Shown here: one piece after another, positions 17,386 to 25,070 of the stretch
How positions within the stretch are numbered: the stretch's first letter is position 1
How the letters are laid out: the number at the start of each line of letters is the position of its first letter
Source: Leptolyngbya ohadii IS1
GTDB lineage: Bacteria > Cyanobacteriota > Cyanobacteriia > Elainellales > Elainellaceae
DNA: 64,000 bases
Reading direction: 5' to 3'
NCBI RefSeq assembly: GCF_002215035.1
Contig: NZ_NKFP01000004.1
Location: 311,726 to 375,725 of the forward strand
Translations under genes and position numbers: made by a program
The notes under the pieces: model-generated
Told to the model about the DNA's origin: nothing
Seen by the model: the letters and a program-made list of their open reading frames with translations, nothing else
Database searches by the model: none

Positions 17386-17561
17386 GATGCTGTGCAGTGA
17401 AGACTTTGCCAGGTTCCTTCTATTCCGTGAAAATAACGACGGCGGAAGAAATAGTTTGTGCCCTCTGCACTCAACCCCTGATTCAAGATTTTCGCGTTTT
17501 CATTTGGCGCTTTTCATTAGCGCTTTTCATTAGCGCTTTTCAGGCAGACGTTGCCCCCTGA
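17364..17561 (+). CDS. doubtful small CxxC protein
   Basis: A 65-codon frame beginning inside a tandem repeat. It encodes MKLCSRCCAVKTLPGSFYSV, then EEIVCALCTQPL: two cysteine pairs spaced as in a small zinc ribbon, and the CSRC...K.L..FYS order recalls zinc-ribbon segments found in phage-type proteins. Against it: no clear ribosome-binding site, the start lies within a repeat, and the last third is encoded by a second repeat array. It may be a decayed fragment rather than a working gene. Confidence 0.2.
   Translation: MQMKLCSRCCAVKTLPGSFYSVKITTAEEIVCALCTQPLIQDFRVFIWRFSLALFISAFQADVAP
17493..17547. repeat. 13-14-bp tandem repeat (GCGCTTTTCATTAG)
   Basis: Four units: CGCGTTTTCATTTG-like, GCGCTTTTCATTAG, CGCTTTTCATTAG, CGCTTTTCAGGCAG. 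The copies are in tandem with one base of length variation. Confidence 0.75.
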
Positions 17562-17882
17562 GGAGAACTGCTAGCAGCTCTAGGAAAATATACTGGGAGA
17601 ATACACTGGCTCTGGCGATGTCTAAGTAGCGTACCTTACTAATCTCATATTGCTACTCTGGCTGTACTCGTATTATTACTGAACTCCCACCAAAAATGGT
17701 TGCGTTTTGTACTTTTCTTAGTTAAATACTGATACTGATCACTGACGTCCCTTATGAGGGGTCATGCTGTAAACCTTAAAACAAGTTCTGAAATAAATCT
17801 TAGGAACAACTGACCTTTTCGCAAATTAGGCGGGCTTGACCTCAATAAACGTTCTATAAACAGCCCTATTCATCCTTACCCT

Positions 17883-18785
17883 ATGCTGCAACCCCCTAGT
17901 TTTCGCCAAGATTCGATCGCCACCAGTCTGGGAACGATCGTGTACTACACTGCGGATCGTACTACCCCACTAGCAGCCTCTATGCCTGAGGATCAATCCT
18001 CTCAGTCCCAGCCCTCGATCGTCTTCCTGCACGGGTTTGGGGGTGGGTCATCGGCGTATGAGTGGTCGAAGGTGTATCCAGCGTTTGTGCCCGAATATCG
18101 GGTGGTCGCGCCAGATCTGCTGGGCTGGGGACGCTCAAACCATTTGACCCGCCCCTATCAGATTGAAGATTACCTGACGACGATTCGCGAATTTTTGGAG
18201 CAGGTGAGTTCTACTCCGGCGATCGTGGTGGCATCCTCGCTGACGGCGGCTTTTGTGGTGCGGGTGGCAGTTAACCATCCCCGGCTAATGCGATCGCTCA
18301 TTCTCAGTGCCCCGACTGGACTTGCGGATTTTGGGCAGCCCTACGAAAATCCTCTGGCGCAAATTGTGAGTATCCCCGGAGTCGATCGCCTGCTGTACAG
18401 TACTGCTATTGCGAACCCGCTCGGAATCCGGACATTTCTGGAGCAGCGGCAGTTTGCCCAGGCAAATCGAGTCTCGCCTGAAATCGTCGATGCCTATTTA
18501 GCCTCTGCCCTTCAGCCCAACGCCGAATACAGTGCCCTATCTTTTGTCCGGGGCGATCTGTGCTTCGATCTGGCGCAGTACTTCCCCGATCTATCCGTTC
18601 CAACTGCGATTTTGTGGGGACGGCAGGCACAGTTGAGCAGTCCATCCCTGGCACAGCGATTTGCCGAACTCAATCCTCGCGCCATCAAAGCCGTTGAAAT
18701 TCTGGAAGGCGTTGGTCTAACCCCCCAGCTCGAACTGCCTGCGGTGACGATCGGAGTAATTCGCCAGTTTTTAGCCGAACTGTGA
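17883..18785 (+). CDS. alpha/beta hydrolase with a degenerate catalytic site
   Basis: 300 residues with a clear alpha/beta-hydrolase core: oxyanion loop VFLHGFGGGSSAYEW (about 47-61), strand/turn RVVAPDLLGWGRS, and nucleophile elbow VVASSLTAAF with the likely Ser119. The usual GxSxG is ASSLT here. At the C-terminus, where relatives have a catalytic His in a GH.P..E.P context, the sequence is GVGLTPQLELPA with no His. So the Ser is plausible but the triad looks incomplete. Cyanobacteria carry conserved hydrolases of this shape with chloroplast relatives; the substrate is unknown. It has no signal peptide. A-rich degenerate repeats follow its stop. Confidence 0.88.
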   Translation: MLQPPSFRQDSIATSLGTIVYYTADRTTPLAASMPEDQSSQSQPSIVFLHGFGGGSSAYEWSKVYPAFVPEYRVVAPDLLGWGRSNHLTRPYQIEDYLTTIREFLEQVSSTPAIVVASSLTAAFVVRVAVNHPRLMRSLILSAPTGLADFGQPYENPLAQIVSIPGVDRLLYSTAIANPLGIRTFLEQRQFAQANRVSPEIVDAYLASALQPNAEYSALSFVRGDLCFDLAQYFPDLSVPTAILWGRQAQLSSPSLAQRFAELNPRAIKAVEILEGVGLTPQLELPAVTIGVIRQFLAEL

Positions 18786-18950
18786 GCCTGACGAGCGTGT
18801 TGACAAAAGAAAGCTGGGAAAAAAGAGTTGGGAAAAAGAGCTGAAAAAACAAGAGGTGAAGCAGCCTGTGCCCCACCTCCCGGTAAATCCAGATCACTCA
18901 ATTGAAACAAATGAAACAAACGAAATTGAATTAAACGACTCAACGACATC

Positions 18951-19355
18951 CTATTTGCTGCTGGTTTCCAGGGTTGTTCCTACCGCAGCATCTGCGTTGG
19001 TTTGCCCCATGCGCTTATCCGCAAAGTAGCGGTTCAGGAACGTGGTTCCCAGGGACAGCACAACCGGACCCAGAATGAACGCCAGCAGACCTACCACGCT
19101 GAAGCCGGGAACAAACAGGGAAGCGAGCCAGAAGCAGAATCCGTTGACGACCAGGGAGAACGCGCCAAGGGTAAGAAAATTAATTGGTAGCGACAGCAGC
19201 GACAAAATTGGTCTAATCCCACCGTTCACAACGCCGATCGCCACCCCTGCCAGCATTGCCGCTGGAAAGTTTGCCAGGTTTACACCGGGAACCACGATAT
19301 CGACGATCAGCAGACTCAGGGCAGTGATCAGAGTATTCAACAAATAGCCCAACAT
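18951..19355 (-). CDS. phage holin 4_2 family (DUF360/YvlD-like) membrane protein
   Basis: 134 residues from ATG 19355, chosen over the longer frame to 19391 because AGGAG lies 7 bases upstream. Four hydrophobic segments are visible: LLNTLITALSLLIVDIVV, FPAAMLAGVAIGVVNGGI, PINFLTLGAFSLVVNGFCF and VVGLLAFILGPVVLSLGTT. The family signature NGGIRPILSLLSLPINFLTLG is present with its usual order. These are small inner-membrane proteins linked in some bacteria to envelope stress; despite the name they are not phage genes. It is the first of a minus-strand group with Pmp3 and YkvA proteins. Confidence 0.9.
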   Translation of the reverse strand: MLGYLLNTLITALSLLIVDIVVPGVNLANFPAAMLAGVAIGVVNGGIRPILSLLSLPINFLTLGAFSLVVNGFCFWLASLFVPGFSVVGLLAFILGPVVLSLGTTFLNRYFADKRMGQTNADAAVGTTLETSSK

Positions 19356-19436
19356 GGTATTTCTCCTTAAATTTAGAACGAAGTAAAACACAGCGGAAGC
19401 TAGATTTGAGAAGGCTTTCGATCGGGAAGAAACCGA

Positions 19437-19625
19437 TTAGCCAATTTCCTGCTGGCTTACCTTTTCGTCAAACTTGCTGATCGCCCAAACCGCATGAATG
19501 CTGCCGGGAATCCAGCCCAGGACGGTCAGGAGAATGTTAATTAACAGCGTCGAGCTGATTCCGTAGGTAAGGAAAACACCAACCGGGGGAACCAGAATTC
19601 CGAGTGCGTAGCGAAGAAGTTTCAT
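19437..19625 (-). CDS. YqaE/Pmp3 family membrane protein
   Basis: 62 residues from ATG 19625, with GAGGT about 9 bases upstream; a longer in-frame start at 19685 adds 20 residues that do not fit the family. It has the two-helix hairpin of Pmp3/YqaE proteolipids: LGILVPPVGVFLTYG and LLINILLTVLGWIPGSIHAVW. In plants, yeast and bacteria such proteins are induced by salt or cold and modulate membrane potential. It is adjacent to and co-oriented with the holin-4_2 family gene, 82 bases away. Confidence 0.93.
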   Translation of the reverse strand: MKLLRYALGILVPPVGVFLTYGISSTLLINILLTVLGWIPGSIHAVWAISKFDEKVSQQEIG

Positions 19626-19776
19626 GTTGCTTACCTCATTACAAGTAATGGTCAATTCAACTGCACGGAGTACAAACTGAAGCACGGATTAATGAGCTAC
19701 TTCCCTATCAGAAACTTTTAGAATAGGAAAATGATAAGGAAACCACTTCATTTACAAGTCTTAGGATTTGCGAGTC

Positions 19777-20538
19777 TTAGGATTTGAAGACTGCCGTTTG
19801 CAAAAACTGCTTGATCTGCTGCTTCAGCTGCTGCTCTTTCTTGGCAGCGATCGATCCAGCCACTTCTGCCTGAGCCGCAAGTTCAGTTTGCTTTTGCTCT
19901 ACCAGCGTAGGGTCGTCGGGATTGGCTTTTGCCTTCTCCAGGGTAACGTTGTACCAATCTGCCGTCTCGTCAAACCGCTGTTTTGCCGTTTGTTTTGCCG
20001 CTTGGTAGCGATCGCCGTACCGCTCATCCAGTTTGGTATCCAGCAGACCCAGGGTGACTCTCAAATTCCGCAGCCAGTTGGCAATCATGTCGGAAAGGCG
20101 GGCTGCGTCGAGGCGGGTCATGGGTGTGGCGCTATTGCCCGTTGGCTCACTGATCGGCTCACTGATCGGCTCACTCGTTGAAGTGCCAAAGGAGCTGTGT
20201 GAGGAACTATTGGAGGAACTGAAGGAGGTCGCAACGGTGGAGAGCCTGTTTTTGGCGATTGTGCCCAGCTCCTTAGATCCTGCTTTAATTTCGGTGAAGG
20301 CAGCAGCAGCGGCGGTTTTACCAATTTCGCGCAGGCGATCGATCCGGGCTTGGGTTTCCAGCTTTGCTTTTTCCAGGTCAGATGTCAGCGTGTCTTGCGG
20401 AGCTGCCTTAGCAGCAGGGATTTCGACGCTCAAGATTTCCGGGCTGAGGATTTCCGGGTTGAGAACTTCCGAATTCAGGGCTTCCGGATTTAGGATTTCC
20501 GGATTCAAATTCTCTTGGTTTTGATTCAAATCAGTCAT
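19777..20538 (-). CDS. hypothetical helical protein with an N-terminal repeat tract
   Basis: 253 residues, family not recognised. Residues 8-40 are six tandem five-residue units of the type NPEIL/NPEAL/NSEVL/SPEIL, encoded by 15-bp repeats. Then a helical part (EKAKLETQARIDRLREIGKT), a Ser-rich linker with duplicated SEPI units (nucleotide repeat at about 20148-20175), and a long charged C-terminal helix region (KLDERYGDRYQAAKQTAKQR to KKEQQLKQQIKQFLQTAVF). No membrane segment is seen. It lies in a group of small stress-type membrane proteins, so a membrane- or stress-linked role is possible but only by neighbourhood. Confidence 0.7.
   Translation of the reverse strand: MTDLNQNQENLNPEILNPEALNSEVLNPEILSPEILSVEIPAAKAAPQDTLTSDLEKAKLETQARIDRLREIGKTAAAAAFTEIKAGSKELGTIAKNRLSTVATSFSSSNSSSHSSFGTSTSEPISEPISEPTGNSATPMTRLDAARLSDMIANWLRNLRVTLGLLDTKLDERYGDRYQAAKQTAKQRFDETADWYNVTLEKAKANPDDPTLVEQKQTELAAQAEVAGSIAAKKEQQLKQQIKQFLQTAVFKS
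20431..20520. repeat. 15-bp tandem repeat inside a gene
   Basis: Six in-phase 15-base units of the type GAGGATTTCCGGGTT, read on the minus strand as NPEIL-like pentads. Because 15 is a multiple of 3, unit gain or loss would keep the frame. Confidence 0.85.
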
Positions 20539-20606
20539 AGTTCACCTTCCAGGGATCGTAGCGATGGAGATAGGGGAGGACAGCGGAGGACGGGTGTGGC
20601 GGATCG

Positions 20607-20888
20607 TTAGCTCACGCTTTCACTCAGGGATTCATTCAGGGATTGCTGTTTGCTGGTCTTGGCTTTGCGATTCTTGCGCTGTTCCAGCAGCATTTGGGAA
20701 GCTTCCGTCACCAGAATGGTTGCAATCACCCCGTCATCTAACCAGCCAATTACGGGAATCGCATCGGTTACAAAGTCGATCGGGCTGACTAAGTAAAACA
20801 GACTTGCTGCGACGACAATCCAGCGATATTTAGAGTTCCGTAAAATGTTGCGATACCATGTGTAGAGCGGTTTGATGAAGTGTTTCAT
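20607..20888 (-). CDS. YkvA family (DUF1232) membrane protein
   Basis: 93 residues. The DUF1232 core is clear: YRWIVVAASLFYLVSPIDFV then DAIPVIGWLDDGVIATILV. The SPIDFVTDAIPVIGWLDD motif is diagnostic. It has one or two membrane-embedded segments. Function is unknown for the family. The C-terminal tail is Ser/Glu-rich with a small duplication (LNESLSESVS). It is the first gene of the minus-strand group that continues with the helical protein, Pmp3 and holin-4_2 genes. Confidence 0.92.
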   Translation of the reverse strand: MKHFIKPLYTWYRNILRNSKYRWIVVAASLFYLVSPIDFVTDAIPVIGWLDDGVIATILVTEASQMLLEQRKNRKAKTSKQQSLNESLSESVS

Positions 20889-21083
20889 TTGGGGTGTCCT
20901 CTGTTGACAAGATCATCCTCGCAAATTCGCTCAAAAACTTCTGGTGTGGAGAACCGTTAGCGAGGTAGTAGCTGTCCCACTTTTGGACAAAATCGGCGGT
21001 GCGGAATCCTCTACATTGGGTGTAGTAAACCGTCTTTCCTTTACTACCATCCCTTCACTGCCACCTCTTCTACGTTCCGGCTC

Positions 21084-21974
21084 ATGAGTCAAACTATGCC
21101 CATCCCCTTACCGCGTATCCTCAGTGCAATTGTGGCGATCGTCCTGGCGTTGGGGATGACGCTGCTCGGCGGCTGGTATTTTACGCTGGGGTTCGGCATC
21201 ATCATTTACCTGGGACAACTGGAGTATTTTGAGCTAACTCGCGCCAAGGGCATTGCCCCCGCTGCAAAAACGACCCTCGTGGTGAGTCAGATCCTCCTGA
21301 TTGTCTCCACCCTGTCCTCGCCGCTGGCGGATGCCGTAATGCCCGTCGCCGGGACGTTTATCTGCTTTTACCTGCTGTTTCAGCCCAAGTTTGCGACGAT
21401 CGCCGATATTTCCGCCTCGATCCTGGGACTGTTCTACGGGGGCTACCTGCCCAGCTATTGGGTACGGCTGCGGGCATTGGGCAGTGCAGAAGTGAGTAAT
21501 TTGCCTCTGGGCGGCTACTGGCTTCCCTTTCCCCTCCCCCACCTGCAAGATTTGCCGATCGGACTCACCACCACTTTGCTGACTTTCCTGTGCATCTGGG
21601 CAGCAGACATCGGAGCCTATGTGTTTGGCAAAACCTTCGGTAAAACCCGCCTGACGGACATCAGCCCCAAAAAGACGGTGGAAGGGGCAGTGTTTGGGGT
21701 GCTTGCCAGTGTTGCAGTTGCTACGGTGGGTGCATGGTATCTGGGCTGGGCGGGTTCGCCTCTCAGCGGCATGGCACTGGGACTGATGATCGGAATTGCC
21801 AGCCTCCTGGGAGATTTAACCGAATCGATGATGAAACGCGATGCAGGCGTCAAGGATTCGGGGCAGCTCATTCCGGGGCATGGGGGCATCCTCGATCGCG
21901 CTGATAGCTATGTGTTTACTGCGCCACTGGTTTATTACTTTGTGACGCTGCTGCTGCCGCTGTTGCCAGGGTAG
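21084..21974 (+). CDS. cdsA: phosphatidate cytidylyltransferase
   Basis: 296 residues. Makes CDP-diacylglycerol from phosphatidate and CTP, the precursor of phosphatidylglycerol, an essential thylakoid lipid. It is a multi-pass membrane protein with at least seven hydrophobic segments (for example ILSAIVAIVLALGMTLLGGW and GLTTTLLTFLCIWAADIGAY). The family signature near the C-terminus is complete: KRDAGVKDSGQLIPGHGG then ILDRADSYVFTAP, with the metal-binding acidic residues. ATG start at 21084. An AraC-type regulator starts 20 bases downstream on the same strand. Confidence 0.96.
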   Translation: MSQTMPIPLPRILSAIVAIVLALGMTLLGGWYFTLGFGIIIYLGQLEYFELTRAKGIAPAAKTTLVVSQILLIVSTLSSPLADAVMPVAGTFICFYLLFQPKFATIADISASILGLFYGGYLPSYWVRLRALGSAEVSNLPLGGYWLPFPLPHLQDLPIGLTTTLLTFLCIWAADIGAYVFGKTFGKTRLTDISPKKTVEGAVFGVLASVAVATVGAWYLGWAGSPLSGMALGLMIGIASLLGDLTESMMKRDAGVKDSGQLIPGHGGILDRADSYVFTAPLVYYFVTLLLPLLPG

Positions 21975-21994
21975 GGGAGTGGGTCGTTGCAAGT

Positions 21995-22828
21995 ATGGGC
22001 AGTCGAGTTCAGCAAAATACAAAACTTCTGTCGATTGCAGCGTTTGATCATCTTGATTTATTTCGTGCAGAGGCGTTTTGCTTCAGTTATGCCCGTCATT
22101 CCCATACGACCTATTCGATCGGCTTGATCGAAGCAGGACTGTCGGGCAATTATTACCGGGGTTCAACCTACTTAGCTCCGGCTCAAAGCATAATTTTAAT
22201 GAATCCAGAAGAGGTTCATACGGGCTATTCGGCGGAGGAACAGCTGTTGACCTATCGGATGCTTTATCCCAGCGTGAGGCTGATGGAGCAGGTTGCGAGT
22301 GAACTGCATGATAATCAGCAGTTTCCCTACTTCAAAGTTCCGGTCGCCCAAAATCAGATTTTAGCCAGGAAATTTTATGAATTACTTCATGCCCTCGAAT
22401 TTTCAAAAGATCAGCTAAATCAGCAATGTTTGCTGGTTGATGTTTTGTCACTCTTGATTATTCAGTGTGGTGGCGGTAAATATCGATCGATTCAGTCGAA
22501 TCAGGAGCATCAGGCGATCGGTTTAATCAAGCAATATCTGTACGAGCAATACAACACAAACATTTCCCTGGAACAGCTTGCCGCACTCACAAACCTGAAT
22601 CGTTCCTATTTAATTCGCATATTTCGTAGAACGGTTGGAATGCCGCCCTATGCTTATCTGACTCAGGTGCGCGTGGAGAAAGCAAAAATGCTGCTTCGTC
22701 AGGGGATGTCGGCAGCAGAAACAGCGATCGCGGTGGGAATGGCAGATCAAAGCCATCTCAATCGTCACTTCAAACGCATGGTTGGCGTTACGCCAGGGCA
22801 GTATCGTTTGAGCTATTTCCGGGAGTAG
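21995..22828 (+). CDS. AraC family transcriptional regulator
   Basis: 277 residues. The N-terminal half is a cupin-type sensor domain (FSYARHSHTTYSIGLIEAG and IILMNPEEVHTGYS, with candidate His ligands). The C-terminal half is the paired helix-turn-helix of AraC proteins: ISLEQLAALTNLNRSYLIRI and AAETAIAVGMADQSHLNRHF, ending GVTPGQYRLSYF. The short spacing to cdsA looks incidental. The DUF3291 gene 117 bases downstream is the more likely partner, since AraC activators often adjoin their targets; that is inference. Base composition is slightly more AT-rich than its neighbours, hinting at acquisition. Confidence 0.92.
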   Translation: MGSRVQQNTKLLSIAAFDHLDLFRAEAFCFSYARHSHTTYSIGLIEAGLSGNYYRGSTYLAPAQSIILMNPEEVHTGYSAEEQLLTYRMLYPSVRLMEQVASELHDNQQFPYFKVPVAQNQILARKFYELLHALEFSKDQLNQQCLLVDVLSLLIIQCGGGKYRSIQSNQEHQAIGLIKQYLYEQYNTNISLEQLAALTNLNRSYLIRIFRRTVGMPPYAYLTQVRVEKAKMLLRQGMSAAETAIAVGMADQSHLNRHFKRMVGVTPGQYRLSYFRE

Positions 22829-22945
22829 TCTCGCCGAATCGACATTCTCAACAGCACTCCGATCGCAGGTCAATATCGTTCAAGACCTCTGGCGGAATTG
22901 CCCCAATACTAGAGGTCATCGTCCACATATCCCCTAACAAAACAG

Positions 22946-23437
22946 ATGACTTCTCACGAACCTGTACCGCAGGCTTACCAGCTTGCTCAGATCAACATTG
23001 CCCTGATGAAAGCCCCCCTCCACGATCCGATCATGGCTGAATTCGCCAGCGGTTTAGATCAGGTGAATGCGATCGCCGATCAAAGTCCAGGATTTGTCTG
23101 GCGATTAAAAGATGAAGGGGGAAATGCAACCCGTATTCGCGCCTTTGCTGACGAGAGAATTCTGGTGAATTTATCGGTCTGGAGCAGCCTGGAGTCGCTA
23201 AAAACCTATGTTTATCAGAGCCTTCATGGAGAATTCTTTGTCCGTCGCCACAACTGGTTTGAGAAATACCAGGAAGCGCATTTTGCAATGTGGTGGATTC
23301 CCGCAGGGCATATTCCCTCTATCGAAGAAGCCGGGGAAAAGCTCGATCATCTTCAGCAGCACGGAGACTCCGAAATCGCCTTTACCTTCGCTAAACCCTA
23401 TCCCTCGCCCTTGGAAAGCTATTATCCGGCATCCTAG
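22946..23437 (+). CDS. DUF3291 domain protein
   Basis: 163 residues. The DUF3291 pattern is clear from YQLAQINIALMKAPLHDP at the start through SPGFVWRLKDEGGNATRIRA, a WSSLESLKTYVYQSLHGEF segment and WFEKYQEAHFAMWWIPAGHI. The fold is expected to be a ferredoxin-like alpha/beta barrel dimer related to small monooxygenases, but catalytic function is unproven for the family. It follows an AraC regulator on the same strand and may be its target. Confidence 0.88.
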   Translation: MTSHEPVPQAYQLAQINIALMKAPLHDPIMAEFASGLDQVNAIADQSPGFVWRLKDEGGNATRIRAFADERILVNLSVWSSLESLKTYVYQSLHGEFFVRRHNWFEKYQEAHFAMWWIPAGHIPSIEEAGEKLDHLQQHGDSEIAFTFAKPYPSPLESYYPAS

Positions 23438-23572
23438 ATCTTCCACTCAGTCCTGCTTAAACCTATCCGTGAACAGCGGCATTCCCTACGCCCGTCTTCG
23501 TACTATCCGATCGCCTCTATCCCTTTCCTGAGCGAGAATAGAACTACCTTTCACACTTCGATCGCCGCTCCT

Positions 23573-25051
23573 ATGGAAACGCCCCGTCCTGACGCTGAAT
23601 TTAGGACTGAAGCAGTTCAATCCTCTGCCAGTTCCCCTGCAAATTCCTCTGCGAGTTCGCATCTGGGACTAACTCCGGCTCGGCTGCAAGACTTTCATTT
23701 CGATCGTGCCCAGACTAGCCTGAAGCAGGCAATTAGCCGCTACGTGCAGCAGCTCCGGATTCGCAGACCGGGAACTCCCGTGGAGCTACAGGCAGCCCTC
23801 AAGACGGATCTCGATCGCCTCAATGCCAGTCTGGAAAAGTTGAATCAAAGACTGGTGCGGATTGCGGTGTTTGGGCTGGTGAGTCGTGGCAAGTCGGCGG
23901 TGGTGAATGCGCTGCTGGGGCAGAAAGTGCTGCAAACGGGACCGATTAACGGCGTGACCCAGTATCCGCGATCGGTCTATTGGTCGCTTCCGAACGATAT
24001 GCCGGTGGAGCTAATCGACACACCGGGACTGGACGAAGTGGGCGGCGAATCGCGGGCATCGATGGCGCGGCAGGTGGCAGACCAGGCGGATCTGATTCTG
24101 TTTGTGGTGGCAGGCGATATTACCCGTACAGAATACCGGGCACTCACCGATCTTCAGCAGGCGCATAAGCCGATCGTCCTGGTGTTTAACAAGGTTGATC
24201 TCTATCCGCGAGTCGATCGTCAGTCGATCTTTCAGAAGCTCCAGACGCTTTTTGCCCAAAGTGGCGACAGCGATGAGTTTAAACCGCGCCTCAGTCCGCA
24301 GGATATTGTCTTAGTGTCCGCAGAACCCGCGCCGCTGGAGGTCCGGGTGGAGTATCCCGATGGACGGGTGGAATACGAATGGGACGCCCCAGAACCGCAA
24401 ATCGACCCGCTACGCGAAAAGCTTTTAGAGATTCTGAATCGGGAAGGCAAATCTCTCCTGGCACTTAACGCCCTGCGTCAGGCAAGCGATACTGAAGGCT
24501 CGATCGCCCGCAAAACGGTGAAACTGCACCAGCAAGCCGCCGAGGATCTGATCTGGCAGTTCGCCAAATGGAAATCGATCGCCGTCGCTGCCAATCCGAT
24601 CGCCCTTCTGGATCTGATGGGCGGAGCCGTCACAGATTTGCTGATGATTCGCTCTCTAGCAAAGCTTTACGGACTCCCGATGACCAGCTATGAGGCGGGC
24701 AAGCTGCTGAAAGCAATTCTATTTAGTTCCGGTGGGCTGCTGCTGGGTGAAGTGGGCAGCGGCGTGCTGCTAGGGATGGGCAAAAGTGGAGCGGCTGTCG
24801 CAACTGCATTTGATAGCGTCAACGGCATTATGACCTACGGCACAACGGCTGTGGCACAGGCAACCCTGGCAGGCTTTGGCTCCTATCGTGTGGGCAAAGC
24901 GGCACAGGTCTATCTGGAGCAGGGCTGCACTTGGGGACCGCAGGGCGCGGATACAATCATTCAGGAAATTCTGAATCAGGTCGATCGCGAAACGGTGGTT
25001 TATCGACTGCGGCGGGAACTCCTCCAGGACGAGGCAGAGAAGTTGCTTTGA
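23573..25051 (+). CDS. DUF697-type GTP-binding protein
   Basis: 492 residues. A GTPase domain in the middle: G1 GLVSRGKSAVVNALLG (about residues 102-117), G3 DTPGLDEVGGE and G4 FNKVDLY. It is followed by an all-helical domain with long hydrophobic stretches (AVAANPIALLDLMGGAVTDL, LLLGEVGSGVLLGMGKSGAA), which match the DUF697 membrane-associated region found C-terminal to Era/YcjX-like GTPases in cyanobacteria. The first 40 residues are Ser/Ala-rich. The protein probably works at a membrane. It is monocistronic; its stop is 19 bases from the end of the convergent pentapeptide gene. Confidence 0.9.
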   Translation: METPRPDAEFRTEAVQSSASSPANSSASSHLGLTPARLQDFHFDRAQTSLKQAISRYVQQLRIRRPGTPVELQAALKTDLDRLNASLEKLNQRLVRIAVFGLVSRGKSAVVNALLGQKVLQTGPINGVTQYPRSVYWSLPNDMPVELIDTPGLDEVGGESRASMARQVADQADLILFVVAGDITRTEYRALTDLQQAHKPIVLVFNKVDLYPRVDRQSIFQKLQTLFAQSGDSDEFKPRLSPQDIVLVSAEPAPLEVRVEYPDGRVEYEWDAPEPQIDPLREKLLEILNREGKSLLALNALRQASDTEGSIARKTVKLHQQAAEDLIWQFAKWKSIAVAANPIALLDLMGGAVTDLLMIRSLAKLYGLPMTSYEAGKLLKAILFSSGGLLLGEVGSGVLLGMGKSGAAVATAFDSVNGIMTYGTTAVAQATLAGFGSYRVGKAAQVYLEQGCTWGPQGADTIIQEILNQVDRETVVYRLRRELLQDEAEKLL

Positions 25052-25070
25052 TCCCGATGTATCCATTGCC

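Larger units (their letters stand above)
17156..17882. other. long intergenic region with two short tandem arrays
   Basis: 727 bases. Arrays of 14-bp units lie at 17330-17385 and 17493-17547, and a doubtful 65-codon frame with cysteine pairs sits between and over them. From about 17570 to the next start the DNA is AT-rich and contains a small CCCTTATGAGGG hairpin at about 17751-17762. This part probably holds the promoter of the hydrolase gene. Confidence 0.45.

Noticed and set aside
18951-19355. Prophage remnant suggested by a holin-family gene
   Set aside because: The DUF360/holin-4_2 family is a common chromosomal membrane protein. No other phage gene is present.
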